A DNA stretch of 64,000 nt from Dermacentor variabilis (taxonomy: Eukaryota; Arthropoda; Arachnida; Ixodida; Ixodidae): the NCBI RefSeq assembly GCF_050947875.1, contig NC_134572.1, forward strand, positions 134,196,605-134,260,604. Reading direction: 5' to 3'. Each line of letters starts with the position of its first letter. Within the stretch, counting starts at the first letter, position 1. Below the pieces are notes generated by a model. It was not told the origin of the DNA, ran no database searches, and saw only the letters and a list, made by a program, of their open reading frames with translations. This document shows positions 23,651-34,191 of the stretch, piece by piece. Position numbers and translations under genes: made by a program.

Positions 23651-24320
23651 TTCGTATAGTTACTATCAACTCTCAGTGAGAATTTATAGTAACCAAGTTA
23701 AAATTATTGCTGATGATTGTGCATGCATATTTATAACATTTTTAATTATGACATGTCGGCATGGATAAATAGCTGCATATACTTGACCGACCGCTGTCAG
23801 CAGACATTTCAGAAACACTGTAGGCGCTGGAAATTTTTCACAGACGAAAGAAGTGAACTGCACCAAAAGACACCAAAACAAAACGGTAATCACGTTTAGC
23901 ACAGTTCACCAAAAGCATCACTAAGCGAGGTTCAGTTGCTTCTTAACGTCGAAAGAATAACGTGGAAACCACAAGACAATTGAAAAAGAATAACGACTCA
24001 AAAAGAAACGGTTAGGAGTAAGTCCCGCTAACCGAGTTCGGATAACGGCTGATGACGCGGTGTATTATGCGCAAATGTACATAATGCATGGAAATTCGCG
24101 CCACATTTGGCTTGATACGGAACGACACAAGAGGGCCGAAGCGTCTTATGCTACGTTAACGTTATCAAATTCAACTGAAATTCAGTTGAATTTTTTTTTG
24201 CTGATGACGATTGTTATTGTGTGAATAATTTACGTTCACCTTGCATATATTTTGCATCAACTTTTCATAGGGGAAGCGAGTGGCATGATATCATGTTAAA
24301 ACATAAGTGCAGTGACGCTT
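23651..24320. other. Unassigned AT-rich DNA
   Basis: No gene recognised. Frames at 23684-23902 on both strands overlap and lack motifs. A short inverted repeat AAATTCAACTGAAATTCAG/TTGAATTT occurs near 24167-24193. Confidence 0.5.
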
Positions 24321-24321
24321 A

Positions 24322-24367
<46 letters not shown>

Positions 24368-24391
24368 GTAGTAGTAGTAGTAGTAGTAGTA
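24321..24391. repeat. (ATT)n followed by (AGT)n microsatellite
   Basis: ATT units run from 24321 to about 24366, then switch to AGT units until 24391. Frames across it on the minus strand are poly-isoleucine and poly-leucine artefacts. Confidence 0.95.
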
Positions 24392-24439
24392 TTGCTGTTG
24401 TTGAACGACTGTCGCTAATTTTGATGTATGTTAATGATG

Positions 24440-24601
24440 CATGAATACATGCATACATGTATGCATACATGTATGCATACATACATACATACATACACAC
24501 ATACATACATACATACATACATACATACATACATACATACATACATACATACATACATACATACATACATACATACATACATACATACATACATACATAC
24601 A

Positions 24602-24634
<33 letters not shown>

Positions 24635-24650
24635 GCATGCATGCATACAT
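24440..24650. repeat. (ATAC)n tetranucleotide array, ~210 bp
   Basis: Imperfect ATAC/ATGC units begin at about 24440 and become a pure array from 24475 to 24630, closing with a few ATGC variants. All six-frame ORFs here (repeats of IHTY or MYVC) are artefacts of the tetranucleotide period. Confidence 0.97.
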
Positions 24651-25708
24651 AAATCACCTTGGCGCATTCGTTTCAATTGCATAGTGCAGTTCTTGCTCAG
24701 GAAACCAGCGCCATCTCCCGGAGTCATTTCCACCTATCATAAATTCTTGCTTAGTGCAAGGCCAAATCTGCTCGTGTGAGGACATGATGATTCGCTTCTA
24801 AATCCCTTTCACTAACCGTGTGGAAACTTGCGGCCAACAGTAGACCACTCCTCAATGTAGTAGCGGCAAAGAATGTGCTACTGAGCAGGGACAGGAAGCG
24901 CGCTTATTCTAGTGTGATGCTTGAAGCACTTATATCCGCTACATAGATGACATGTGCTCCCATTGGCTACTCTGAAGCGATTAAAGTAGTTGTGGCCTCA
25001 CTCTCTAATCACCCTGCATATTCTTTAAATTTTAATTGAGCACTCTATCTTTTTTAAAGCTCATCTGCCGTGGTGTTAACCAGTGAAGCTCTTGTTGTCC
25101 CGTTTACGCGTGTACTTCAGCTGTTCACACTGCACCATAAACAGTCTCTTCTAGCTTCGTGGTATACCTAACACTTGAAAGAAATTTATTTAAGGTTCCG
25201 CTATATATACTTCTGCATGATCCACGCAAAATCGGATGCATAAATTATACGCGGCTGCTTTCTGTATGCAGACGTAGTCACGTGGTCAGCGAAGAAACAC
25301 GTTTCCTACGACGTGTTTTCTTCCTCGAAGAAGGGCCCTCAGTCGAAAAAAACGGCACCTTCCTGTATTCTTCGTGCGCTCTGAAAACAACTATGATTTT
25401 GCGCTTGTGACTGCGCATCCCCCGCAAGGCGCATGGAAATGGGGGCCGAGATGGGAAGTGGGGAGGGTGCGGTGGGGGGAGTGTTTTGGTGAAACGGGTA
25501 TATTCTCCGTCCGTAAACAATGCCGAGGGTCGCGAGCTTCTTTCCTGGCAAGCTCAGGGTCGCCGTCTTTGTGCCCGTGTGTATACCACATACGTGGGCA
25601 CGCGACGAAAGTCATTCGGATGCTTGATGACACTTGACCGTGAGGCGGCAGGAACCACCGCGAAAATAGGAATGCCGGAATTTTGGCCCATTAGACACGC
25701 ACGCTCCA
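24651..25708. other. Unassigned DNA
   Basis: No gene recognised. Frames at 25374-25637, 25278-25520 and 25391-25633 overlap on both strands without motifs. The final bases are the left copy of the target duplication of the LINE that follows. Confidence 0.45.
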
Positions 25709-25721
25709 TTAGCGCACCGCA
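25709..25721 (+). repeat. Target-site duplication, left copy
   Basis: TTAGCGCACCGCA, identical to 26959-26971. It marks the insertion site of the LINE between the copies. Confidence 0.93.
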
Positions 25722-26774
25722 CATCGTGCGTCGTTTACTTCAGGGTACGCACCTGCGGCCAAGCCAGCTTTTCCTCCGTGGTGTTTGAGCCGTCCACAAG
25801 TACATATCATGATTCCGGGACTACAGAAGAAGACAGATCTACCGGCACCTGCTCTAAAACAGCTGAGCTTACTTCTTCTGCATGAAAAGTACAGCAACCA
25901 CGTGCACATCTATACCGATGGATCGACTATGTCGTGCAGTTCTTCTGGTGCCGTGGTTATACCAACGCGAGGAATGACACTGCGGTTCAAGACATCGCAT
26001 GTCACGACCTCAACGGCGGCAGAACTAACGGCCCTGCGTCGAGCCCTGGAATTCATTGATTCTGAAAGACCTAGAAAATGGGCTGTGTTCTGCGATTCAA
26101 AACCGGCATTACAGTGCACGCAGTCAGTTCTCCGACACGGATGTCATGACCAATTGACATACGAAGTCGTGAAACTTTACCATGATGTCCAACAAAAAGG
26201 TCACGAGGTCGTTTTTCAATGGGTACCTGGTCACTGTGGCATCAATGGCAATGATTCTGCCGATAACGCTGCTCGCACAGCACATCAAGAAGAGCACAGC
26301 GTTCCAATTCCGCTTTCGAGGACTGACGCTGCAAGGCAGCTTAGACACCTGGCACGCAGTCTCACAGTGACCGAGTGGAACTCGCCAAACTTACGACTTA
26401 CGCGACTGCATCGACTAAACCCCTCCCTGCAACTCCGACCTCCACTCGGACTTCCTCGACGTGAAGCTGCGCTTCTCTGCCGCCTTTGGTTAGGAGTGGC
26501 CTTCACAAAGGCATACTCTACATTAATTGGAATGACTGACAGCGCAGCATGCGAGGTCTGTGGCACCGAAGAAAACATTGACCACCTGCTGTGCCACTGT
26601 CCAAGATATGCCCCAGAGAGACAAGAACTTGTCAAAGCTTTTCAAAAACTGGACAATCGGCCACTTTCTGTGCAAGTGCTGCTGGAACACCGCCCCCATC
26701 ACCCGTCGGCCCATAAAGCGGTGAAGGCGCTTTTGTGTTTCTTAAGGACGACGGGTTTGTGCGACCATCTGTGA
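25722..26774 (+). CDS. LINE ORF2 C-terminus: RNase H domain and zinc knuckle, intact frame
   Basis: The frame is open from the 5' truncation to the stop at 26774. There is no true ATG start because the gene is truncated, and the first long frame begins at a TTG (25785). Counting from there, RNase H residues are D45 (HIYTDGS), E80 (TAAEL), D104 (FCDSKPAL), H150 (WVPGHCG) and D160 (DSADNAA), so the full catalytic set is present. After a linker comes CEVCGTEENIDHLLCHC (C256, C259, H267, C272; CX2CX7HX4C), the nucleic-acid-binding knuckle, then a tail ending GLCDHL. RNase H in LINEs removes RNA from the RNA-DNA hybrid after reverse transcription. There are no inactivating changes in 350 codons, unlike the relative at 6715-7491. 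It is unlikely to be expressed because promoter, ORF1, endonuclease and reverse transcriptase are all missing. Confidence 0.9.
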   Translation, partial: HRASFTSGYAPAAKPAFPPWCLSRPQVHIMIPGLQKKTDLPAPALKQLSLLLLHEKYSNHVHIYTDGSTMSCSSSGAVVIPTRGMTLRFKTSHVTTSTAAELTALRRALEFIDSERPRKWAVFCDSKPALQCTQSVLRHGCHDQLTYEVVKLYHDVQQKGHEVVFQWVPGHCGINGNDSADNAARTAHQEEHSVPIPLSRTDAARQLRHLARSLTVTEWNSPNLRLTRLHRLNPSLQLRPPLGLPRREAALLCRLWLGVAFTKAYSTLIGMTDSAACEVCGTEENIDHLLCHCPRYAPERQELVKAFQKLDNRPLSVQVLLEHRPHHPSAHKAVKALLCFLRTTGLCDHL

Positions 26775-26958
26775 CTTTTAATGCAATTTCTGTAAGACCT
26801 CACGCGTCAGTGAACTCGCCGCAATTTCCTTCTTTCCTTCCCTCCTCTCTCTCCCTTTGATCTTTGTTTCCCCTTTCCCATTCCCCCGGTGTAGGGTAGC
26901 CAACCGGACGTTATTCTGGTTAACCTCCCTGTCTTCTACTTTCCTCTTCCCTCCTCCC
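25722..26958 (+). mobile_element. 5'-truncated LINE (RNase H type) bounded by a 13-bp target-site duplication
   Basis: A 1237-bp insertion is flanked by the identical 13-mer TTAGCGCACCGCA at 25709-25721 and 26959-26971, the hallmark of target-primed insertion. The inserted piece holds the open C-terminal part of ORF2 (RNase H and knuckle) and a 3' UTR of about 180 bp. The UTR is rich in CT runs, contains GGGTAGCCAACCGGACG and CTGGTTAACCTCCCTG, and ends in a CT-rich tail. 5' truncation at 25722 is typical of LINEs. The intact duplication and open frame suggest a recent event. The same 3' UTR occurs as orphan pieces at 34070, 37530 and 62040. Confidence 0.93.
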
Positions 26959-26971
26959 TTAGCGCACCGCA
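26959..26971 (+). repeat. Target-site duplication, right copy
   Basis: TTAGCGCACCGCA directly follows the CT-rich tail of the LINE and is identical to 25709-25721. Confidence 0.93.
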
Positions 26972-27520
26972 TGGGATAAGTGAACCCGCGGTGTTTTCCT
27001 CGAGACCCGTATCGCGTCAGTGTTTTATGCCGCGGTGCTAAAGCTTCTTGCGCGCGAGTTGGGGCTCAAATCCTAGCTATTGCTGTCTTACAGTTCCGAG
27101 TGGTATTACTAAACTGTAGAGAGCTCCTTGGCGAACTGATCTGGAAAGGGAAGGGGATGCTGATAAGCGATGCGGCTCTATTGAAAGACAGGTTGGGCGT
27201 GATTGATTCGTTTTGGATGAGATTGAAAACGCTGGCAACTGTTCTTGTTGCTGGCTTCTCCACAAATATTGAGTTGTGTTGGATTACGCTATAGAGCTGC
27301 AAGCGGTCGAGTAGCGAAACGGGGGGACAAACAGCGCGGCCTGTTGCGCGCAGGTTGAACTCCATCTTTTCCGTTAGTATACAATCGCAAATGCTCTGAC
27401 GGGATCCTGGCGCCACCTCAACTGATATGCAGCTCTGGTCGGAGCAATCGCTTTTACGAGGCTAATACCCCTGTCACACGGTCACTCGAAAGTCATTTGA
27501 GCAAAAAGACATTCTCCTGA
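26972..27520. other. Unassigned DNA
   Basis: No gene recognised. Frames 26980-27294 plus and 27066-27416 minus are opposite-strand shadows of each other with no motif. Confidence 0.45.
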
Positions 27521-27524
27521 AAAA

Positions 27525-28400
27525 TGGATTTATTTTTATTTATTTAGAGAATACTGCAGGCCATCAGGAGGCCCTTGAAGGAGTGGGCATAAACACATTC
27601 AAATAATGCAAAAATACACGTAATTCAGATGGACCGATACAAAAACACGAAGTATTGGAACAGCAACAACACCAAATAAGGCAGAAAGTGTGAAAACAAA
27701 AACAGAAACTAATAGAGGGTGCTTTAACGTGCCTATAAGATCTATAATAAATGCCAACGCTGAAGACCACCACAACTCTTCAAGTACCCAAAAGTTTGGT
27801 AAGGCTATACAATCAGGCTAGTAAAGAAATGCACCAAATACTGCAACAAAAGCAAAGCAATGACTTACCAATTACAATCAAACAAATGGAGACGCATATG
27901 CATAAGGTAAAAAGGTACCAACAAAACAGAAAGGTATCACCATAAGGTACTAACAAACCAGAAAAAAAAAAAACAATACCACTCCGTCATATGTAACCAT
28001 TTGCTCGATTATCTCAGTGCTCTGAAACCATGCCGATGGAAGAACGCTCCAGCCATTTACCGTGCATGGAAAGAAACAAAATTTGAACGCATTGGTTCTG
28101 GCGCTGAAAGGGGTAAGAGACTCATCACGGCGATGCCTTGTTTTTCTGGTGAAGAGAGGCGATATATAATCATCTAGATTTAAAGCTAGTTTCCCGTGCT
28201 TTAGCTGAAAAAGAAACTTCAATCTCTGAACCTTGCGCCGAAGCTGCATAGATGTTTGAATGTCACGTTGACGCAGACGCACGACAGGGAGCGATCTCTT
28301 TTTCAGAAGCGGTCTTTTCTGGAAGCGGAGTTCGTCGATCCATTTTACGGCCGGAAAGGAGCAGCCTTGAAACCAGTGGGCGCCGGCAATTATCATATAT
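27525..28400 (-). mobile_element. CR1-like LINE 3' end
   Basis: The minus-strand frame 28396-27950 contains MQLRRKVQRLKFLFQLKHGK, then DYISPLFTRKTRHRRDESLT and FSARTNAFKFCFFPCTVNGW with a following W-S-V-L-P. This is the conserved C-terminal block of CR1/Jockey-like ORF2 proteins, in which a basic patch precedes R-T-x-x-F-x-x-S-F-x-P. Downstream, a 3' UTR of about 400 bp runs to a (TAAA)n-like tail (plus-strand TTTATTTTTATTTATTTA at 27530-27547). No reverse transcriptase is left, so the copy is 5' truncated at about 28400. Confidence 0.75.
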
Positions 28401-28999
28401 TACGAAACTAAGCAAATGCGTATTTTTCTGTCGCCTAGACTCGTCGTAAAAAAATTTTGTCTCGCAGAAGGTGTAGTAAATCCTCTAATGCTCATTTTCT
28501 TCTGCACCCTCGTGAAAAGGTCGAACGGGTCTCGAAAGCAGGTCGAACGCTCTCTAAACTACTATAATAAATCTTTACATTAACGCCCTTTAATCTGGTG
28601 TTATTAAATGTACTTGAAAACTGTGTAATAAAATAAGCTTTTATATTGTGTTTATAGATGCTGTTTATTTTGACCGATTTTATTTTGAAGTGCAGCGCCA
28701 CACGCTTTGCGTAAAGCGTCTCCAGAAGGAAAAACCAAAAATAGATCGTCGGTGCCGTGTGTCTGCCGCGCAACACCTCTTCAATAAAAAGTATTTCAAC
28801 TTGGTGAAAGACCGCTTACGTAAAAGTGCTTTTGCGTGCTCGTGTGACAGAGGTATAAGTGTATCTGCAGCTAGTAAAGGTCGTCCTACTCCTCCTTCTA
28901 GACTGGCTTTGTTATATTTCGCATTTTTTCATGTGAAAATTGCCAAATATTTCTTTGTTAATCCGACTTGTGCACGTTGCAGAAAAAAGGCAACCGATT
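28401..28999. other. Unassigned DNA
   Basis: The plus frame 28648-29001 (117 codons, basic and cysteine containing) has no domain I recognise and may be chance. Confidence 0.45.
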
Positions 29000-30200
29000 A
29001 GAGTTATAGTTACTTCAATCAAAAATATATTTTCTTGCAGTTATCAATTACTGCCCCACGAAGGTAACTGTGCAACTACTCAAAAGTAATCGGTTACTTT
29101 CAAGTTACTTTCCTACCAGCATTTATTAATGCTGCACGAATACAGTGAATATGCAGAACTAGCCGGCTTCTCTTTTTCATTGCGTCGTTGCATTCGTTCA
29201 CACGTTGATTAAACAATTTTTTCAAAATTTTCGTCGCTCATATACCCTCTTTATCCCTAGACAACAGCAGGTGCGCTGAAAATTCGCTCGATGTGGGCGT
29301 TAGAAGGAATGGCGGTGCCGTAGCATGTCAACACCTTACGCACGAGATGGCGGTAGCACAATGCCGCCATGTTCGCGTATATGGGTCCTCTATCAATCAT
29401 TGCCCTTCATTGTTGTTGGAGCTTGGAGAAGACGCTCCTGGTGGGCAAAAGCTAAAAAAAAGAAAAAGTCGTCCGCATTTGAATTTGTGGCAACAACTTC
29501 TGAAGTGGCCATCGGTGCGGTGTAATAGCACCGTCACTTCAATTCGTCAGCCAACACCCGCTGCAGCTCTTTCCGACCCCCTTCATTCCTTATCCTTTCA
29601 GACTTAAAGCCAAGAATTGTAAAGGATGCGAGCAGAAGTTCACGCTCCTCGTAAAGGTGGCTAAATCTGTAATGTAATTAAAAATGTAACTGCTTATTCG
29701 TCTGTCCTCAAAATACTATTTGTTACCTTCGCAAAGTAAGCGTATACGCGAGTCACGTATCATGCAGACACACAGCCAGGAACATGTTCGCTTAACGACC
29801 ATAAACTTGTCTATAAGAGAGAAATCAGAGACTGTGCTTTTAGCAAGGAACTGAGTAGCAACTCTTACGGCCCATGGATGCCGCTTAAAAGAGCCGCCAA
29901 GAAAAGTGTGCGAAACTAAGGTTTTCACATCGACACAGGCGCATCCACAAGGCTGTCGCATTGGACGACCACGGGCGTCCTGCTGTAGTTCATGCTAGAA
30001 GTACTAGAAGGTGCCCTCTCCTGTCACAGCGTGTCCCACCAATAAAGCAACTGGTTACGTGTAATTCGTTACTGAAAAATGTAATTGAATTAACGTTGCC
30101 GTTAGCGAGTAAAATATGTAATCATTAAATCACAAAATTGCCAAGAAATGTAATTGATTACAAGTCATTAATCACAAGCACTTCGTTACGTACAAGTCCT
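29000..30200. repeat. Possible non-autonomous DNA transposon with TTACTTTT/GTAATTAC-rich ends
   Basis: Both ends (about 29010-29115 and 30035-30195) are packed with variants of GTTACTTT, GTAATC and GTAATTGATTAC, and roughly match as reverse complements (AGTAATCGGTTACTTT on the left, GTAATTCGTTACTG on the right). Sequences of this type cap several DNA transposon families in animals. The middle (29290-29985) has weak frames without transposase motifs. Ends, target duplication and class are unresolved. Confidence 0.35.
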
Positions 30201-31390
30201 TTAAAAAGGTACCGTAAGACTGCCATGGCTAGGCAAGATATGGCTGAACAAAAGCAGTAAACTATACTTGATAAGAACTATGGATATTTGAGGTGACTAA
30301 TACATGCTGCTACGTTTCGCCGAATTCCTTGGGAAATTCTGCGAGACAATCTTTGTCTCGCACCACCATGAAATTCTAATGCATGAGATGCTCCATGGCT
30401 GCTGTCGAGCTAGCTAGAGAAAAAAGAGAACGAAAGAAGAGAAAGGAGACAAAAAAGAACGAAAAAGAAAACTCTCGCAGGCATAATGGACAGAATTTGC
30501 CGAATTGTTGATCTTTGTAATTAGAATAATGATATTGAAATATATTTTTATCGATAGCAAATTAGAGAAACAGCCATGAGCGAAACATCAAAAGTTTTGA
30601 AATAGTGGTTGAATAACTGCTATGCTTAAAATAGTTATCCCTGTGTCAGCACACAGTTACGCTAACCAAGAAATATGCGCCGATATTAAGCAGCGCTGCT
30701 GTCACACCGTGATGTTGACAGAAAAATTTGCTGATGTTTGTGGTGTGGTTATTAATGTAAGCAACTCTAAAGATTGCTGCTCACGTTGTTGTGTATATAG
30801 ATGCATTGCCGTATTCTTAAGTTAAAGGAAAGGCGTTCATAAATGTGCAACTCGACTAAGTGAACCATGACCCTATATTGAACATATCTAAATTTAATTT
30901 TTCGCCCGCACCAGTGGTGAACCAATATAGTTCACGTTGGCACCTCGCATGGAACACATTTAAGATTAAAAATGCGCATATAAGAAAGAGTGCTAATATA
31001 GCGCTTCGTTCTTCTCTGGATTTCTCTTAATCGCGCGATGGACGTCTTCGGGGAAATACCTTCAAGAATACGGATGGGACAGCCAGTGTCCTGCGAGTTG
31101 CCCATAACGTCAGTCGTGAGGTCAGCCAACAGTTGAACTGGCACATGATCGCAATGGCTTGCTATTCGGCGACGTATCCACAGTCATTCACGTAAAGCAG
31201 CTCAGGGCAGGCCACCGAATCGAACAGAGCGCACGTTTCCATTGCGCTTTGTTGGCGACAGACAATGTGACCCGAACGGTCAGTTACGTTCGTCCATTGA
31301 AGGTTCTTTTCTTTCATTTCTTTATCTCTCTCTCTTTTCCTTCCTGTCCATTGCGGGCACCTCCACAGCACCGTACGGTGCATAGAACAT
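30201..31390. other. Unassigned DNA
   Basis: No gene recognised. There is an A/G-rich tract at about 30417-30475. Short frames at 30622-30825 and 30932-31144 have no motif. Confidence 0.5.
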
Positions 31391-31800
31391 CGTGAGCAGC
31401 CAAGAGATCGGTCCGCATCTGCGGCCAGCGTCAAGCCCTCCCCGCGCGTGTCCTCCTGCCATGGGAGGCGACGCGACTGACCCCTGGTCGTGGTCAGCTA
31501 ACGGTCAGCCGTCGCACATTTGTCACGAGAGCCGCCGCCGCTGCCGTTGCTGTGCGGAGAACGCGATAGTTATCGCACGCGTGCGCTTGCGCGGACGGAC
31601 GTGTGCCGCGGTGAAGCTGACTGGTTGCAGCTCGCACTTCGTGGAATCGAACGCCGCGGGCTAGACACTCGTGGCCGTGGCCGACTGCCTGCCTTCCACG
31701 TATCTTTCCGACGCATCTGACTCCCTTTCTCTAGTCGGGCCTGCGTATAAGGCGCACGCATATATATGTACAACCGAGTATCGTTCTTTTCTCTCTCTCT
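31391..31800 (+). promoter_or_regulatory. GC/CpG-rich island with TATA box, candidate promoter
   Basis: A dense CpG patch at about 31440-31690 is followed by TATAAGGCGC at about 31746. The order (GC-rich, then TATA, then AT-rich) suits a promoter read rightwards, but no initiator or exon can be demonstrated. The overlapping frames on the two strands (31392-31664, 31520-31720, 31570-31773) are CpG-island shadows. Confidence 0.3.
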
Positions 31801-32990
31801 CTTTTTTTTTTGTTTGACTATGTAGTGGAGCTGCTTTTCTAGCGAAGCAATAGGGAGCGTTATGATTTTGCTGCTCTGAGCAATCGGTTCTTTCTTTAAC
31901 GGTCCCGCTCTTCGCTTTCGGGTCTTATGCTTTGACCGCTAGAAAACCTTTTCTTTTTCGACAGCCATCGTTTCCAATGCTATCGTCCAAGGCAATCTGC
32001 TGCTTTCGCTCACAGCTCACTGTCCTCCCCTGCAAAGTAACATTTAGGTTCAATAAGACCTGGGCGTCGACGAAAATGCAAAGAAAGAACTATACATAAT
32101 CGTGGCATTTTGTTTCCCCACTGTACAGACAAATCGCTGTTATCGCGATAAAGTCGGTGTGAGAGGTACGAGACCCACGTCAAGCGTTATTCGCTTTTTT
32201 TTTAGTCTAAGGCCTTCCATCGACCTGCATTGATGGGGAAGTAAATATTAGAATATGATCTGTCTCTCTGTTGAGTGCAAGCGTGGATGCTCAAGACAGG
32301 GTCGTTATATGCGGCATACAGATTTCGTAGAACCGATCCTGTGCTCCGATTTTATGAAGCTAGATTCAGAAGACTGGTGTGTGTATGTATATGTATATAT
32401 ATATATGTATATATATATATAACATGAACTGAACTCTAAGAAAAGTTTTTGCTATCCTTTTGCACAGCTTATACAAGCCCTAGAGGGGAGAAAAAGTACG
32501 CCAGTGTCGCTTTTGAACGTAGCCGGGGTATCGGTGCGGGGTATCGGTGCGGCGTGTCTGAGCACCACCCCGGCTAATGCTTAACGTAAATTTAAGCATT
32601 TTTCTAGAAAATTAGCGCTTATGCACAAGAAAAATAGCGTTTTTTTTTTATATTGTAAGAGCGTACGTTTGGTAAACCAGGAATTGCTGAAAAATGAAAG
32701 ACTAGTGCTGATGCCCTGAATTTCCCATAACTCGCTGTGACGTAAGTTTTGACAACGTATAGTCAGATTCTCATAACTTTTCATAGCTAAGGAGCGTCTA
32801 AAAATTCGTTTAAAAGAATCAATGACGCAACTTATAACAAGCTTCGACAAGACTTCCTGCGTCTAGACGGCCACAAATGTAGACAATAATTCGAAATGTG
32901 TTACGCGACACTGCCCTGCAAGGCACAGGTTTTTGTGGGAAATTCAAGGAAAATTTGGCCTTCATTTGCTCGTTAACGTTTTCTTTACCA
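31801..32990. other. Unassigned DNA
   Basis: No gene recognised. It contains TA/TG-rich microsatellite at about 32381-32421 and a tandem pair of GTATCGGTGCGG at 32528-32552, bracketed by AGCCGGGG and CCCCGGCT at 32521 and 32568. Confidence 0.5.
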
Positions 32991-33139
32991 AACGCCCGTG
33001 TGCCGTGCATGGGGTGCACGTTGGAGATACCCGTATAGTCCAAATTTCCGTAGTCTCCCACTATACTGCGGGCCTCGTAATCATATCGTGGCTTGGGCAC
33101 GTAAAACCCTAGAATAATAAAAAAAAATAAAATAAAAAA
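32991..33139 (+). mobile_element. 5'-truncated copy of the tRNA-derived SINE
   Basis: It begins at ACGCCCGTGTGCCGTGCATG and runs through TCCGTAGTCTCCCACTA and CGTAATCATATCGTGGCTTG to a GGCACGTAAAACCCTAGAAT end and an A-rich tail (about 33115-33139). It matches the body of the SINE at 12236-12479 but lacks the tRNA-like head with its A and B boxes. Confidence 0.82.
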
Positions 33140-33195
33140 GCCGACTCCATGCCACGTTGATGTTGTATGCAAGCTGTTCAAAAACATTGCGCGTA

Positions 33196-33230
33196 AGCAA
33201 GCACGGAGTGAGTCTCACTCCGTGCTTGCT
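33196..33230. repeat. 35-bp perfect hairpin
   Basis: 16-bp arms (AGCAAGCACGGAGTGA) are perfect reverse complements around a GTC spacer. It lies just beyond the SINE tail and is perfect throughout, so it is recent or selected. Confidence 0.9.
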
Positions 33231-33277
33231 CCTCGTACTCTTTTCACTGTATATATCATCGCCGTCACCACAGCCAT

Positions 33278-33294
33278 GGGGGGGGGGGGGGGGG
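33278..33294. repeat. 17-base G homopolymer
   Basis: An uninterrupted G run at the edge of a GC-rich patch. Confidence 0.9.
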
Positions 33295-33399
33295 TAGGGT
33301 CATCGTCGCTTTTCCCGCAGTCATCGCGGCCGAAGAAGAAGGAGGCGAATCCCTCTTCCTCCCGCTATTGATCAGGCCGCTCCGGGCTAATCGCTAATG

Positions 33400-33800
33400 C
33401 ATTACGGAATTGCTCTTAAGCTGTTCCCCATCCGAGGAGAGGCGAGAATCGCTCCCCTGAAAGGTAGCCCGGGAGATGGATGGCGCTGTAAGCCGTCGGC
33501 AAGCCGATGGCCGCCGCCCCGCCACCGGCAAGCAAGCAAACGGGCTCAAGACAGGAGGCGCGCACTCTCAGTCGATCGTCCCGAGAGCGTCGGCACCCAC
33601 GCCAGTGAGCGGGATAACGGCGCTGGACTGTGCGGGGGAGGCAAGAGGGGGATCGCTTCGGAGTGCGAGCGCGTATAGTTTTCTGCACGCGTGGCGCGTC
33701 GGCGTTGCACGCCAAGCAGAGACGGCGCGCGCCGACGACTGCGACGTCGACAGGCGCTCTTCTCGATCGACAGGGTTTATTCCGCACGCGTGAGGAATGT
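33400..33800. promoter_or_regulatory. GC/CpG-rich island, no gene recognised
   Basis: CpG-dense sequence with overlapping frames on both strands (33397-33678, 33416-33787, 33476-33793, 33630-33851) and no domain. It could be a promoter or non-coding exon. Confidence 0.28.
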
Positions 33801-33838
33801 TCGTGTGGTGGTACGCCTGGGGCTTACATCAGCGGACT

Positions 33839-33935
33839 GATAAATAAATAAATAAATAAATAAATGGAGAAATAAATAAATAAATAAATGGAGAAATAAA
33901 TAAATAAATAAATGGAGAAATAAATAAATAAGATT
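33839..33935 (+). repeat. Minisatellite of (TAAA)n with a 24-bp higher-order unit
   Basis: AAATAAATAAATAAAT units are punctuated by GGAG at about 33866, 33890 and 33914, giving three repeats of 24 bp. It may derive from a LINE (TAAA)n tail that was then amplified as a larger unit. Confidence 0.9.
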
Positions 33936-34055
33936 AGAAATAAATAACTGATTAGATTCAATGTCCCCAGAGCAACACTGTGGCTGTGAAAGATGCTCAG
34001 GCTGAGTATGCTGGATTTCTTCTGTAACAGTGCGAACTGTGAACGTCTTTCTTTT

Positions 34056-34143
34056 TCATCTCTTTCAAGCCCCTTTACTCCTTCCCAGTGCAGGGTAGCC
34101 TACTGGGCTCAGCCTGGTTAACCTCCCTGTCTTTCCTCTATGA

Positions 34144-34188
<45 letters not shown>
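34056..34188 (+). mobile_element. Orphan LINE 3' UTR with (CT)n tail
   Basis: CCAGTGCAGGGTAGCCTAC and CTGGTTAACCTCCCTG at about 34085-34129 match the 3' UTR of the LINE at 25722-26958. They are followed by a pure (TC)n run at about 34147-34187 that would be the tail. No coding part precedes it, so this is a very short 5'-truncated insertion. Confidence 0.7.

Positions 34189-34191
<3 letters not shown>

Noticed and set aside
24448..24650. CRISPR-like or satellite array
   Set aside because: Simple tetranucleotide repeat with no spacers, in eukaryotic DNA.
24291..24779. Several 75-119 codon frames repeating IHTY or MYVC
   Set aside because: Pure products of the ATAC tetranucleotide array; the same array opens frames on both strands.
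28648..29001. 117-codon basic, cysteine-containing frame as a zinc-finger or BED domain
   Set aside because: Cysteine/histidine spacing does not fit a finger and the frame has no recognisable neighbours.
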